A stretch of DNA of 64,000 bases. It comes from Erythrophleum ivorense. Lineage: Eukaryota; Streptophyta; Magnoliopsida; Fabales; Fabaceae. The DNA lies in assembly GCA_026724425.1 (NCBI GenBank), contig JAIUCV010000005.1, positions 35,127,784 through 35,191,783 on the forward strand, given 5' to 3'. Position 1 is the stretch's first letter. Every line of letters begins with the position of its first letter. Shown here piece after piece: positions 11,288 through 23,555 of the stretch. A program made the position numbers and the translations under genes. Under the pieces are notes generated by a model. It ran no database searches, had not been told where the DNA came from, and saw nothing but the letters and a program-made list of their open reading frames with translations.

Positions 11288-14200
11288 TGTAACGAACGTA
11301 AGTTTCGTAAAATGATGAAATGAGCCGTATAAAAGCAAGTCTTCTGAAATGAGTTAGATAATATCCTAAAAAATTTGGATAGAGTCCTAAGCTCCTAAAA
11401 ATGATAATTCTAGGCTCTAACAAAAAAAAACAGAGCTAGGACGGAGAAACAAATTGTGATGGAAAACTGACAAATTGTAATGGCATTTTCGTAAATAAGT
11501 GTAACTTTTGGAAAAACACATAGGAGGGCTTTTTAAATGGGAAATTTGAGTTGCCCAAGGTTCTCAGAGGCCCCAAAAATCATGGGAAGCCTTGGGACTG
11601 GTAATGCCCCTCCGGTGTATGTTTTCCAATGTCAGTGAGCTTGAACTTTGACGGATTCGTTTGAGAGAGTTTTAGTTCTAAATTAAGTGATTCCAAAGGC
11701 ATTTTATTAAATTGAGAACCTAAATTTTATAATGAAAAAAATATTTTTTAAAAAGGAGCTAAAATAAAGTCGAAACGAAATTGCCATTACAGAAGGATGA
11801 AATTAGAATTTTTAAAAAAGTGTGTTTTTAGAAGCTTCCACATATTTCTCCCTTCTTCTCCCCCCTCATATAGCACGATTTTCCTCTGCCTAAAATACAG
11901 AATATCACCTCACAAGAAAGGGAAGAAAAGGAGGAGAAAAATCAAGGAAAAGGTAAGGAAATCTAAGGTATTTCATGCTCCATCTTCCTTCAATCTTGTT
12001 CCTCTCTTCTCCTCCTCTTTTCCTATGGTTTTCTTGAGATGATTGGTTCTGTTTTTGGTCCAGCACACAAGGGGAGAGTTCGAATTACTTGAAGAGAAGA
12101 GAACAAAGGAGAAGAAGCTTTGAAACCAAGTTAGAATCCAAGGTAATTTCCCATTCTTGGTGCTTCTTCTTTGTTGCTCTCCCTTGTGTCATTTCTGGCC
12201 TTGTACAGAACCATTAGAGGGGAGGGAGTTCTATCCAAAAACAAGAGAGAAATAAGGGTTTTAGGCCATGGGGAGGTGGAATATGGCAAGAAATTCTAAG
12301 AAAAACTAATAGAAAACAAGATAGAAAAGTGTAGGCTTCTTTAAGGTTTTGTAAATATGATTTTGTGTGAGTGTTTCTTGGGCTATTTGAATGTTTCCTT
12401 GAGCTCCCTTCCTAAGATTCTTAGAAACCTTCCCAAGTGGCTCTTCCATCAAGAAAAAATTTAAAACTCTAAGAACTCCCTTTAATGTACTTGTCTCGGC
12501 CTAGGCTAGTCCATAGAGCTAGGGAGTGTTTTAATTTGTTTTAGCCATGATTTGGGACTTTATATGATGTTAGAAGATGGGGAAAACCATTGAGAAAAAT
12601 TTAGGAGTCATGGAATGAGAGATGGAGCAATGGTGTCCATAATGGTGTCTTAAGAAGCAACTTGATTTTCCAATTATGCAAATGAATGTGTGAGGGCTCT
12701 AAGGACCTTAAATGAGTCCAAGAAGTCTAGAAATAATAAGAGAATGGAGCCTATAACTTAAAATGTAGGATTTACTTCAATAGGCCAATTATGGAACCAT
12801 TATGCCACTTATAGAACTAAATGTGTGTTCAAGAGTATCTTTAGTGTCTTGGCTTGCTTCAAGTGTGTGATTATGTGTTATTTATGGTGTTTAGGCCAAG
12901 AGAACACTAACCCACCTAGGTGCACTTGTGAGGCTGAAAAGAGGGAGGAATAAGACAAAGGAAGGCTTGCAAAATTCAAGGTAACTCTCCACCTCATTCT
13001 TATGTGCATATATATGTTATTGTATGCTTATGTATATTCTTGTGACTTGATGATATGCCACTTGATGCCTTGACACTACATTGGTACCAATGTGTCTTCT
13101 TGAATAACTATGGTTGTGGAAATGGCTCATAAGGGTAAGGTGATGCCAAAAGTCCCTTAATGAAGGTGAGGAGATGCCAAAAGTCTCATGGCATAGGTGA
13201 GACAAGGCTAAAAGTCTCTTGGAAGGGTAAGGCCAAGTCAAAAGTCCCTAGACCAAGAGTGGGATAAATCCAAAAGTCCTAGAAATGGGGTGAGAGGAAG
13301 CCAAAAGTTCCTAGAGCATGGTCTTGGCTTAAATGTGAATGAGTGGCATGGAAATTGTGACTTTGCATACTTTATGGTTGCCAAACCTTCCATACATATG
13401 CTTTGAAGTGTATATGCCTTGAATGTGTGTGTGAATAGGTATGTGAGCCATTGAGATTCTTGGAATCTCACTCCCCTTTCTCCCTCACTCTTGACTTGTC
13501 TAGGTGGTGCTCAAAGGCAAGGAAATGCAAGCCAAGAACAATAGAAAGCTTTACTTTGCCTATTATGTAGTTTTAATTGTAGTTGAATGTCAAAGTAGCT
13601 TTGTACACATTATTTTTGTATTGTAAGACCATGAACAAATGTAATATGATGTATAACTCTTGTATAGTTTATGTGTGACACTAAATCAATGGAAATGTGG
13701 AAATTGACCCTTGGATGGCTTGATGTAACTATGCATTCTTGGATATGGAATAGCCAAATTGATATGTATGGGGTTTGGGATCGCTTGGGTAGTGTCCGCA
13801 AGTCATATTTTTGTTTTTAAACTTGTCCAAGAAGAGCCAAACCATTGGAGAGCCTGTTTGGACAAAGTGAACACCTTACATGGAGCAAAATTGACCATTT
13901 GAGTGAGCTATCTTACGTTTTATCCAAATGAGCTCCTATTAATTTGAAATTTGGCATGCATTTAGAGCTTGTTGAGAGCTTTTGGGAAGCTAAAGTGGGA
14001 AATTTTTGGAGGTCTATGGAATATTTGGTGAATTTAAAAAATTGGGAATATTTTCTGGTTTTAGTTCAGTACACTATTCATTCTGGTCTAAAATAAAACT
14101 CTATCACCCATGTGGCAAATGATTTCCAATTGCTATGAAATTTTATAGAAAGAAACTAGACATTCCCAGTGACTTGTGCCAATTGGAAGCACCTCATTTG

Positions 14201-14902
14201 GATGTCTAGAGAGGGAGATATTAATTTTTGAACCTGATGTCCAGTATTAGGCACCTAGTCAAATTTGTGTCATTGTTTGATTAGTTTTAAAGGACTGGAC
14301 GTGCTTGGACTAGTCTAAAGTTATTTTTTTCCTCTAGTTAACATCTTTAGCTTTCCAGATTGATATCATTTTCATGAATTAGATTTTTGTAGAATTAATT
14401 GGACATTTTTGAAATTTATAACAGTAAACTGTATTAGTATCAAGGACAGCTGGACCTTTATGGCTATTTCATTGTCAAATGGGTCCAAAGGCTATAATCA
14501 TGTCCTGAAATTATTTTTAGTGTGAATTTAACATCTAGAGCTTTCTAGAAAGATATGGTTTGTGTGATATCAATTTTTTTACATTTATTTATGATTTTTC
14601 AAAGTTGCCCCTGAAATCTACCACTGTACAGCCGTGGGAAATGAAGAAATTTTGGGGTTTTTGACCCTTAATCCATGGTTTATGCCAATTTTTGAGAATT
14701 TTATGATTTGTATATATGGAAAATAATTAGAGAATATTGTTGATGAGTTCATGGGGTCCAGGAAATGCAAAATGAAAAATTTATCTACTACACAATACAA
14801 TTTAATTCATTATTTTAATGCATTTTCTTGAAATTTCCTTAATAAAGTGCATATTCCCACTTGCAAAAGAGGGATTAATGTTAGAAATAATATGGTATTA
14901 TA
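11288..14902 (+). mobile_element. Solo LTR, family A (TGTAACGAAC subtype), inserted in Athila integrase
   Basis: This 3615-bp LTR begins TGTAACGAACGTAAG and ends TATGGTATTATA, a decayed form of TATGGTGTTACA. It is flanked by TAGGT (11283-11287) and TAGGC (14903-14907), a 5-bp target duplication with one transition. Host coding resumes precisely after it. No internal region is present, so it is a solo LTR left by LTR-LTR recombination. It carries six copies of a roughly 31-bp repeat at 13131-13317 and splice-donor-like AAGGTAA motifs at 11953, 12143 and about 12978. It is closest to the copy at 50315-53943. Listed short ORFs inside it are not genes. Confidence 0.93.
13131..13317 (+). repeat. 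Six-unit tandem repeat, about 31 bp, inside LTR family A
   Basis: Each unit follows the pattern GGTGAGGC(A/C)A(A/G)G, then CCAAAAGTC, then CCTAG with a few variable bases. Units run about 29-33 bp and diverge moderately. The same block is visible at 38101-38255 and 52171-52354, and in eroded form in every other family A copy, so it is an original part of the LTR. Confidence 0.85.
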
Positions 14903-16103
14903 TAGGCTTAAGAACTTTCATGAGAAGCTTCCGAGAGAGGACAATGAGGAGCTCTAACTTCAAGACCCACCTTAATTACCCGATTGTACACTTTCCCTTT
15001 CACCTTTTATATTGTTTTGTCTATCTTTTAGATTGGATCTTGTGTTAACATTGAGGACAATGCGATGTTTAAGTATGGGAGGAGAATTCAAATAAAATTT
15101 TTGTTTTGTCTTACTTTAATTAGTTGATCTTTAGTTGTTTGTTACTTTTGTTTTTATGTAATTTGCTAGTTAAAAAAACTTTATTTTTGTGGAAGTTACT
15201 AGTAATGAGGTGATCATAGCTTTGATATGTCTCAATTTGATAGGAAATTGATCTTGTGTTGAGAATGTAAGTTATTTGGCAATTAGTTTAGCTTTAATGA
15301 ACTTTGATGATATTCAATTTACTTTTACATTGTGAGATTTTGAGCTTATTAATATTCATTTCTAGTGTGTACCCCCTATCTTGCTTTTACTCTAGAACTT
15401 AGCTTGAATCTTATTCAAGGCCACATTTGTTCATTTGTCATGTATGGAAAGGATTAGGGCATTAATTCTTGTTTTGTTTTATTTTATCTAGAGCCAAAAA
15501 GCCATCCTTATGTGTTTTATCCATTTGCTTTACCCCATTAAGCCTTGTATGTTTTTTTTTTACCGCTTTTAGCCATGAAAAGCAAACATATTATTCCGAC
15601 CTTAATTAGGATACTTTTAACCATTAAAAGTATTATATCTTGCTAAGGTGAGTGGAGGTGCATTTTTCACATCAACTTTGGGCCATTTGTTTGTTCTTTT
15701 TGGAAATATACCAAGTAAAAAAAATGAAAAATGAATGATGCTTTTGTTGAAGAATATACATAGAAGAAAAAAAAAAGAAAATTTATAGAAAAATATAGAA
15801 AAGCAAAAGAAAAACATGTGAAAAAAAATGGAAAAGAAAGGAAAGAAAGAATAGTTACTTTTGTTCTTTTAGTGCATATACTTTTTCGTAGTGAATAGAG
15901 CTTTGAAATGCACTTGCATTCCATTCTATATCCTCTATTGATGCTCTAGATGATTTTTAAGTATCCACTTTGCTTTTTGAATTATCCTTATTCTTTTGTT
16001 TATCACTTGCTTCTTACCTTGGCTTACATTACAACCAAAATAAACGACCTTTTGATTTATGAATTGGCATTTAATTTTGAGTGGTGGAGCTATAGATCAT
16101 AGT
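14903..16103 (+). mobile_element. Athila element: integrase tail and 3' spacer
   Basis: The first bases continue the integrase C-terminus (RLKNFHEKL) after the solo LTR and soon reach a stop. Around 15038-15084 there is the run ACATTGAGGACAATG followed by a TTTAAGT-type G-rich sequence (TATGGGAGGAG), a hallmark after pol in Athila/Tat elements. From about 15090 to 16103 no coding sequence is recognisable. Any env-like frame normally placed here is absent or unreadable. Bases 15720-15860 are A-rich, and the minus-strand ORFs at 15617-15924 are low-complexity artefacts. The segment ends at ATAGT (16099-16103), the target duplication of the next insertion. Confidence 0.78.
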
Positions 16104-16696
16104 TGTAACATCCAGTTGTTTGAAAACCAGAGAAGACGTGAGAAACGTAAGATACGGTTTCTTCGTAAACGAATGAAATTCACTGAATACAAAAGGAAGT
16201 CCCTCAAAATGAGATAGTTAAAGTCCCAAAAAATTTGGGAAGCATTCTAGACTCCTAAATATGAGAATCCTAGGCTCAGATGGAAAGAAAAATTGAGCTA
16301 GAATAAAGAAACAATTTCTTACAAAAAGCTTACGAAACGTAATGGCATTTTTGTAATTTTGAGCAAATTTTGTAATTCACACAAGAAAGCTTTTTAAATG
16401 ATTTTTTTGAGTTCACTAGGGTTCCCAGAGGCCCTAAAAACCATGGGAAGCCCCAGAACAATTAAATCTCCTCCGGTGGATGTTTTCCAATGTCAGTGTG
16501 CCTGAACTTTGATGGGTTCGTTCGAGAAGGTTTTATTTCCAAATTGAGTGATTCCAAAGGCATTTTATTAAATTGGGAACCTAAATTTTATAATGGAAAG
16601 GACGATTCTCAAAAAGGAGCTAAAACAAAGGAGAAACGAAAATGCAAAGTATAAAGGGTAAAATTAGAATTTTTGAAAAAGTCTTTTTACCCTAGC

Positions 16697-16705
16697 TATA
16701 TATAA
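16697..16705 (+). promoter_or_regulatory. LTR TATA box
   Basis: TATATATAA lies about 590 bp into the LTR, just before a CT-rich stretch ending CATTTAGC. The equivalent TATA of the copy at 29652-33140 is at 30203-30211 and is followed by the same CATTTAGC block. Position and conservation suggest the element's transcription start lies about 30 bp downstream. Confidence 0.6.
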
Positions 16706-16970
16706 GTGGCACCTCACACTCTCCCTCATTTAGCATCAGATTTTTCAGCCCCAAACCAGAAGCAAAGCTCTAGGAGAGTAGCGCACCAAGGGAAGAGAAG
16801 AAGGAGGAAAAATTTAAGCCTTTAGGTATGAAAATTTGCTTGTTTTTCATGCTTTCTCTTAGCCAATATCTTCTCCTCTTTTTCCTTCTTCTTCTCCATG
16901 ATTTTTCTGAAGTTTTGAAGGCTATTTTGAAGGAAGAACAGAGGGGAAATTTTGAATTTGAAGAGAGACG

Positions 16971-19769
16971 TGTAACACCCCAAAATTAATTAAGATATTA
17001 ATAATGTATTTAGACTAATTAAGAATAATTATTATGGAATAATTAGATAAGTTATATGAATGGAAATTTACAGAGAAATAAGTTATTAATATAGGTTTAA
17101 GATTTCAATTGGGTTAAAGCTTAATTTGGGCCCAAAATTAATTTTAGTAAGCCATGGATAAGGATTTATAGAAGCCCAATGATTTTAGGTGCAAGCCCAA
17201 CTCCTTATCATGAGACTTGGGCTAAGAGAGATTACGTAGCAATGGGCTAATCTGATTTAGTAAAATAGGGGCCCAAGACCCAATTTATATGAGCCGGCCC
17301 AACACACATTATGCAAATCCAAATTAGATTGATTCTTGGAACTTGGCCTGACCCTATCAAATTTCTACAACCCAACTTATGAAATAAGGCCTAATAAGCA
17401 TAAAAATATGAACCCACAAGGAATTGGGCCATTGGGTCAGCATATTCTACTTTTAGCTCTAAATTTTTTACAGCCTATTCATTAAACCATCGCTCAACCA
17501 CTAGAAATGAGCCTAATTTTGGGCTGATGGGTTAGCCCATTTTTTATTAAAAACCCTAAAGGTTCAGTAGCCACACCTATTTGGAAAAGCAAAACACTTG
17601 GTTCTACAGAAGTGAGAAACCTATTTTCGCACTTTGAAGAGAGGCTAGGGTTTCCATCACTATTTTGGCTCCATGTCTCCCACTTAGAGCAAGATTCAGC
17701 TAAGGTAACCTTCATATAACTTAATCCTCTCTTTTTCCTCTTCGATTTGGCCGATTGGTCTTTTATTTGGAGCATTTTTATCTTCCACCCAAAACTGGAA
17801 CTTGTTGTTTGGTGCTTCCATGGTGGATTTTCGGAGGTTAAGGTTATGGGTGTTGTTAAGTGAGTATCTTCTTCCCATTTTGATGCATTTTCTATTAGTT
17901 TAAGACCCTTATAGTTGACCTACGACATGGGCTTTAGTTTCATGTGAAATTACCAAAACATTGGAGTGAACTATGGCAGTTTCTAGTGTGGGAAAGTTGG
18001 AACCCGAAATTAAAATCCATTGGTAATTAGGTGAGTGACCTCTAGGCAGTCATTAGCAGTTCAACTCTTTAAGTATCTGACTTGTTGCTAGAAATGACGA
18101 TAATTATACTTGTTATAGGCTTGATGTGCATTTGGATTTCTATGGTAGCTAGAGGCAGAGTAATTGGCTTCATTGAGGTAATTGGGGTTATTTTCCTAAT
18201 TCCATGTATATGCTTATGTTAATCTGATATTTGTTACACATGCTTGATTTTGAAATGTTAAATGATTGGTTAACTACTTGAATTGTTATTGTGATTGGAC
18301 CTTGTGAGTCCATGTGGAGCTGTGGTGCGGTTGCCACCCGTGCATGTGCTTTGATCAGGCACCAGGTTATGATTAGACCCTAGATGCACTGAGCCTTGGT
18401 TGTACTCATTATGAAGTAGGTGTCGTGGACGGACCTCTCATGGTATTATTGGCCATTAACATGTTGTGTATGATTGCTGGTATGGGACAGTAGTCATTGG
18501 TAGCTCAACTAGTTCATTTGCAAATTAAATTGATGATTCTGGTATTGCTGATATGAAATTGCATTGTATTGATTAATCTATATATATATATATATGGAAT
18601 TTGTCTCTTATTACTGAAATTGTATATCTCACCCCAATTGTGGGTTAATATTTTTAGAGACCGGACCTCTTAGTGGTAAAGAGAAAATTAATGGAAGCTT
18701 ATTATATGGTTTAGTAGTAGGTAGGTTTGGAAACCTTGTCAGATTATATTAGTATAACTAAACTACTAGTTTTATGTAATTGCTGCATTGCATCATAAAT
18801 TGCCAAGCATAGGGACTATACTCATTTGATACATCAGATGTCAACTTAAACTAATGGTGTATGGAATTTCTAATGGGACTTATGTTTGAATAGAAATGTG
18901 AGTAGTATATGAACTCTTTACTGTCACTGATCTATGAACTCACTGGTTTATGATGGCTAGAGGGTTAAGGATCCACATTTGAGTTTTGAATGGGTAATGA
19001 TAGATGTGTTAGGTAGATTAGATAAAAGAAAGACACTAAATCTTTATAAACTAAGTTAAAGTAGGCTAGAGTGTTGCTAGAGGGGGAATTAGAGAGCATG
19101 AGATGAAATCTTGGAAGTTATAGGAACAGTAGGGAATTGGCCACGACCAAAATTTAATTGGCCTTGGCCAAATGGTAATAGAGGGGAATTGGTCGCGGCC
19201 AACATTTAATTGGCCTCGACCAAATGTGGCGAAGCTGCCAGGGAAGAAAACAGAAAGCAATTGGCCACGACAAATAGTGAGGTTAGCCACGACTAAGTCT
19301 AAGAGGCAGGTTTGGGGGTGTTCCATAGGATATTTGGCCTCAACGAAAGGGATATTTGGCCGCTGTGAAATGTGCAAAATTTGTGAAGGTGTAAGGAGTT
19401 GAACCTGAGAGTAATTGGCCATGGCGCGAGGGAATTTAGCCGCGGCGAAGGTGCTCTATTTCTTATATTCACCTAGAAACCTTAGTTTCTCTTAAAGTAA
19501 TGCTAAGGAATGATCTAGAAATACTTGTAGGAGGATTTTATGAGTTAGAATTGATGGATGGAAGAATCAAAGGCTCCTCATTGATAATTAAATTCACTTG
19601 CACATTTGAATAATTGTGGTTATCTAGTTAATGACCCTAATAATATTAAAGTTTCAAATTTCCCTGCATTTTCAAATGTAATTAGTTGTAATGACTTTTA
19701 ACCTTGATTTATGGTTATTAATCGTGTACTTAACCTTAATTATCATGATTAGAAGTTAGGGTCATCACA
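16971..19769 (+). mobile_element. Nested solo LTR of a second family (B), 2.8 kb
   Basis: The unit starts TGTAACACCCC and ends GGTCATCACA, and it interrupts the family A LTR. Other family A copies read continuously across this point (compare about 30465-30480, GAAGAGAGGAGG). Flanks are AGACG (16966-16970) and AGGAG (19770-19774). The uninterrupted relative reads AGGAG, so a target duplication with two changes in the left copy is likely. It contains no pol. Bases 19135-19450 hold a cluster of GGCC..CGGCC-type motifs. It is most likely a Ty3/gypsy solo LTR, lineage unknown. Confidence 0.8.
19135..19450. repeat. Cluster of about ten TTGGCC-CG-GCCAA imperfect palindromes
   Basis: Motifs such as AATTGGCCACGACCAA, ATTGGCCTTGGCCAA, TTGGTCGCGGCCAA, TTGGCCTCGACCAA, TTTGGCCGCTGTG and TTTAGCCGCGGCGA recur every 20-60 bp. 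They form a local GC- and CpG-rich island in AT-rich DNA. Variants mostly differ by C/T or G/A. Function unknown; the ORFs on both strands here (19066-19422 minus, 19172-19402 plus) are by-products of the repeats. Confidence 0.8.
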
Positions 19770-22585
19770 AGGAGCTTGGAGAAAGCAAGATTCAAGCCAA
19801 ACTAACTAAGAAAATAAGGTAAAATTGCATCCTATGGTAGCTATATTGGTCTCCCTTTCTTCTCCATTTTGACCTACACTAAGAACCCTAGGAGGATCTG
19901 ATTTTCAAGCCTAACTAAGCATGAATCTTAGGTATTTAATAGAGAAGAACAAGAATATGCAAAGAAAACAATAAACTAGCCATTAGAATTCAAGATGCAA
20001 AACTTAGGGTTTTTAATGCACCTTCCAAAATTTGAATTTGTATGATACTTCTTAGGTTTAATTAAAAGTTTAAATGAGTTCTCGAGATATCTAAGATGCT
20101 CCCCACAAGCTTCCTCCTTCAAGAAAATCAAGAGAACTCCAAAAAGGCCAAGGAAGCCCATAGTCTCAGCCAAGAGGAGTTCTTGTAGTGGGGGAGAGTT
20201 TTAAATTTTTCTAAGGCTATTCTTGTGTCATATTTGATGAATGAAAATGAGGGAAGGCCTTGGAAAAAATTTAGAACTCATAGAAATTGATTTGGTGTCT
20301 TAGGTTCCATATTATGACCTAAAGAAGCAACATGATGTTAAGCCATTTGTTTTAATGGTGTGATGACTCCAAGAGGCTTAAAAGGAGTCAAGAACCATAT
20401 TTGAAAGGAAAGAATGAAGCCTAGAAATGGTTTGAGGGGTGTTGCTTCATTAGGTGCAAATATGGTTATAAAGCCAACTAGTGTTTAAGCAAGTTGCATG
20501 GCCCTAGAGATTATTTCATGAACTTAATTAGCTCCCATAAATTGTATTTAGGCCAAGAGAAGCCATCTCCACCAATTTGTCGGTGTGTGGCCAAAAGAGG
20601 AGGCTTGAATCCAAAGGAAAAAGTGTGTGATTGTATACAAGGCAGCTCTCTTCACCTTCTCTCATATATAGATGTGTGTTTAGTTGGTTTTAGAATGTGT
20701 GTATATGTATTTTCAAGCTATGAAAAGTATGCTAGCATGCCTTTATATGCCATGATTCTTGATGCCATGTTATGTTTCCAAATGAATACATGATGTTTGT
20801 TTGAGTTTGCTCAGGTGTAGAAAGGCCAAGAACTCTTTACCATGGTGAGGATGAGCCAAGAACCCTTGAGCTTGGTTGAGACAAAGTAAAGAATCTCCCA
20901 AAAGCAAAGTGGGCTCCCAAGAGTATGGTTGAGTCCAAAGCTCTTAAAGAATGGGTGAGGCAAGTCCAAAATCCATAAGGAGAAGTGTGAGGCCAATCCA
21001 AATACTTGGTGAGCTCTTGAATGTCTTATATTATTTGTTCATATGCCAAGCTTGCTTTTTAAATGTCCATGACTTCTATTTTCTCTATGCATACATTTGT
21101 AAGGCTTACTTTGCACATATTATATATGATTGAATGGGAGATGAGCTATTAGGATTCTTTGAATCTCATTCCCTCCTCTCCAATGATCTAATATGCTAGG
21201 TGGACCAAGTGGCTATGGTAATAGGAGCCAACAACATTGAAGAAGGAAGATTAACAACCATATGCCTAGTTTTTATCTTTTTGGAACCATAATGATGTTC
21301 CATGATGTTGTAAATGGTCTATGACCCTTGAGACATATGTGAATATGATATTATGTGATGTGTGAATGTATGGATGAGATATGAACTCTAGAATAGAATT
21401 TGAGTATGTAATGCCAAAGTATGCAATTTGGAAGTTTGACGTAAATGTGCATAAGTGTGGGTTGAATGGCCAAAATGAGATGCATGAGGTTTGGGACCAT
21501 TTGGGCAGCTCACACAAGTCTTAAATGACTTTTAGACTTGCCCAAAAGGTGCCAAGACCAAGGGAAATCCATTTGGCAACTTTGGTACCCTATATGGAGC
21601 CAAAATTGACCATAATAGAACCCTATATCACTTTGTGGTCAAATGAGTTAATCTTGAACTGAGATTTGGTATGCAATTAGATCTCATTAAGATCTCTTTG
21701 GGAAGCTAAAGATCAAAATTTTTGGAGGTCTGCAGAATATTTGAGAATTTTTCAAAGTTGGCCATTTTTCTGGTTTTGGTCTGCTGCACTATTCATTTGG
21801 TCTGAAATTGAATTTTGTCACACGAGGTCCATATGATGTCCAATTGTCACAAAATTTTATACAGAAAAACTAGACATTCACAGTGACTCATGGCAATTGG
21901 AAGCACCTCATTTTGAGGTCTAGAGAGGAAGATAAAAAATTTTGAACATTCTATCTAGTACTAGGAATTTTGCCCAACCAGAGGTATTGTTCCATTAAAT
22001 TCTGAGCCCTGGACTTGATGAACTGATCTAGAGATATTTTTCCTCTCTAGATAAGATCCACATCTTTCCAAATTGATATCATTTGCATAAATTGGATGTT
22101 TTTGGAATTAATTAAAAATTTTCAAAGTTTTCTACAGAATTCTGTGATAGTTACAAAATGCAGTCTGACCTCTGGACCATTTTGGATGTCAAACGTCCTC
22201 GGTGATGGATGTTATGATCTAGGAATATTTTTATTGTGAAGTAGACATCCATAGATTCCCAGAATGATCAAAATTGTATGATTTTGATTTTCTAGAATTA
22301 GTTATGATTTTTCAAAGTTTGGGCAGAATAGGGGGCAAATCTGGCCGAAATTAAACAAGCCCATTTCATGCTTCATTTCGGTTTCTATGAGTTGTGGACA
22401 TGATATTGTGATGCAAATGAGTTGGTTTGATGTAATTAAATATAAGAATGTATAGTATGAGCTCACATAGTCCACGCAACGCAAAGAATGTCAATATTTA
22501 TTCCCCTTTTTCCTTATACTTCCATGAAAAGGATGATGTAAGGCATATGTACGTGATAAGATGAGCTATAATTTATAGTGTTACA

Positions 22586-22907
22586 ATAGTCAAGCATATG
22601 GTAGTAAAGTTGGATAGGCTAGAATTTAAGAGTGAACACTTAATCCTAAGCACTAGAGAGTAGAGTGACAAATACTAAACTATGTGAGGGACTATCATTG
22701 CATTTCATTTTTGTTAAGTATATTGCCATAGTACTTGTTGCATTGTTGCAAGTGATATGACATGAAGAGTTGAGATAATTGATTTCTTATGATCTTCCTT
22801 ATGCTAAGTGACTTACATATTTTCCATTTTTGTTTCTTTTCATTAACCTTTCCTTGGAGTCTTGGTTTCTTTTGCCCAGGAGTACAAAAGCTTAAGTGTG
22901 GGGGAAT
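22586..22907 (+). mobile_element. Athila element: last internal segment with polypurine tract
   Basis: The Athila spacer resumes after the duplicated ATAGT. It ends with CTTAAGTGTGGGGGAAT at 22891-22907, the classic Athila PPT, placed directly before a TGATAA LTR start. No coding sequence is visible in these 320 bp. Confidence 0.82.
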
Positions 22908-23555
22908 TGATAATTGCTAATTTTTATATAGTTTATTCCCTCTAATTCAGGCATTTTGATGATAAATTGTAGCTTAATATATTTCATTAGGAGATATTTG
23001 ACTTTATTAGCTATTTTTTGAACTTTAGGAATTAATTTGCAAGATTATTAGTTTTTAATGTATTAATTCCTTTAAATAATTTTGTAAATTTTTCCTATTG
23101 AATATTTCCTATTATTTGTGCAAATTTTTATTGGCAATTGGAGCTTAAATGAGAAATTCATTTGGAAGCTACAAGATTGAATGAAGGGCCAAGAATTAAT
23201 GTTGAAGGAAATATGTGTGCATCTTAAAGCATGGAATAAAGGTCCAAAATTTTTAATAAAATTTTTGAAAAATACAAGTTGAGAATTGGAGGAGAGGAGG
23301 CACAAGAATGAATGGAAGATACATTAATACATAATCCATGCTTCTCATTTTAGCACACGGTCCATATGCAAATAGGTCTAGGCTCTCATTTCATCCTCCA
23401 GGTTCACTTATTCACATGATATCACACTCCACAGCATTAACACAACAAATATCAAGGAAAACACATGAGTTAATCATGCATAAGGCTGGCCCACGTCACA
23501 CAAAGAGCATGCACGAATTCAAGAAGGCAGCACGAGTCCAGGTCTCCAGGATACA

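Larger units (their letters stand above)
16104..22585 (+). mobile_element. Solo LTR, family A, split by a nested solo LTR
   Basis: It begins TGTAACATCCAG and ends TAGTGTTACA, flanked by a perfect 5-bp duplication ATAGT (16099-16103 and 22586-22590). Removing the nested insertion 16971-19769 plus its duplication leaves about 3.68 kb, in line with other family A LTRs. It has a TATA motif TATATATAA at 16697-16705 and eroded GGTGAGG repeat units at about 20815-21010. It sits in the 3' spacer of the Athila element. No coding sequence; all short ORFs are fortuitous. Confidence 0.93.

Noticed and set aside
19066..19422. Overlapping ORFs of 118 and 76 residues on opposite strands
   Set aside because: Both are created by the GGCC-type palindromic repeats in the nested LTR and match no protein family I know.
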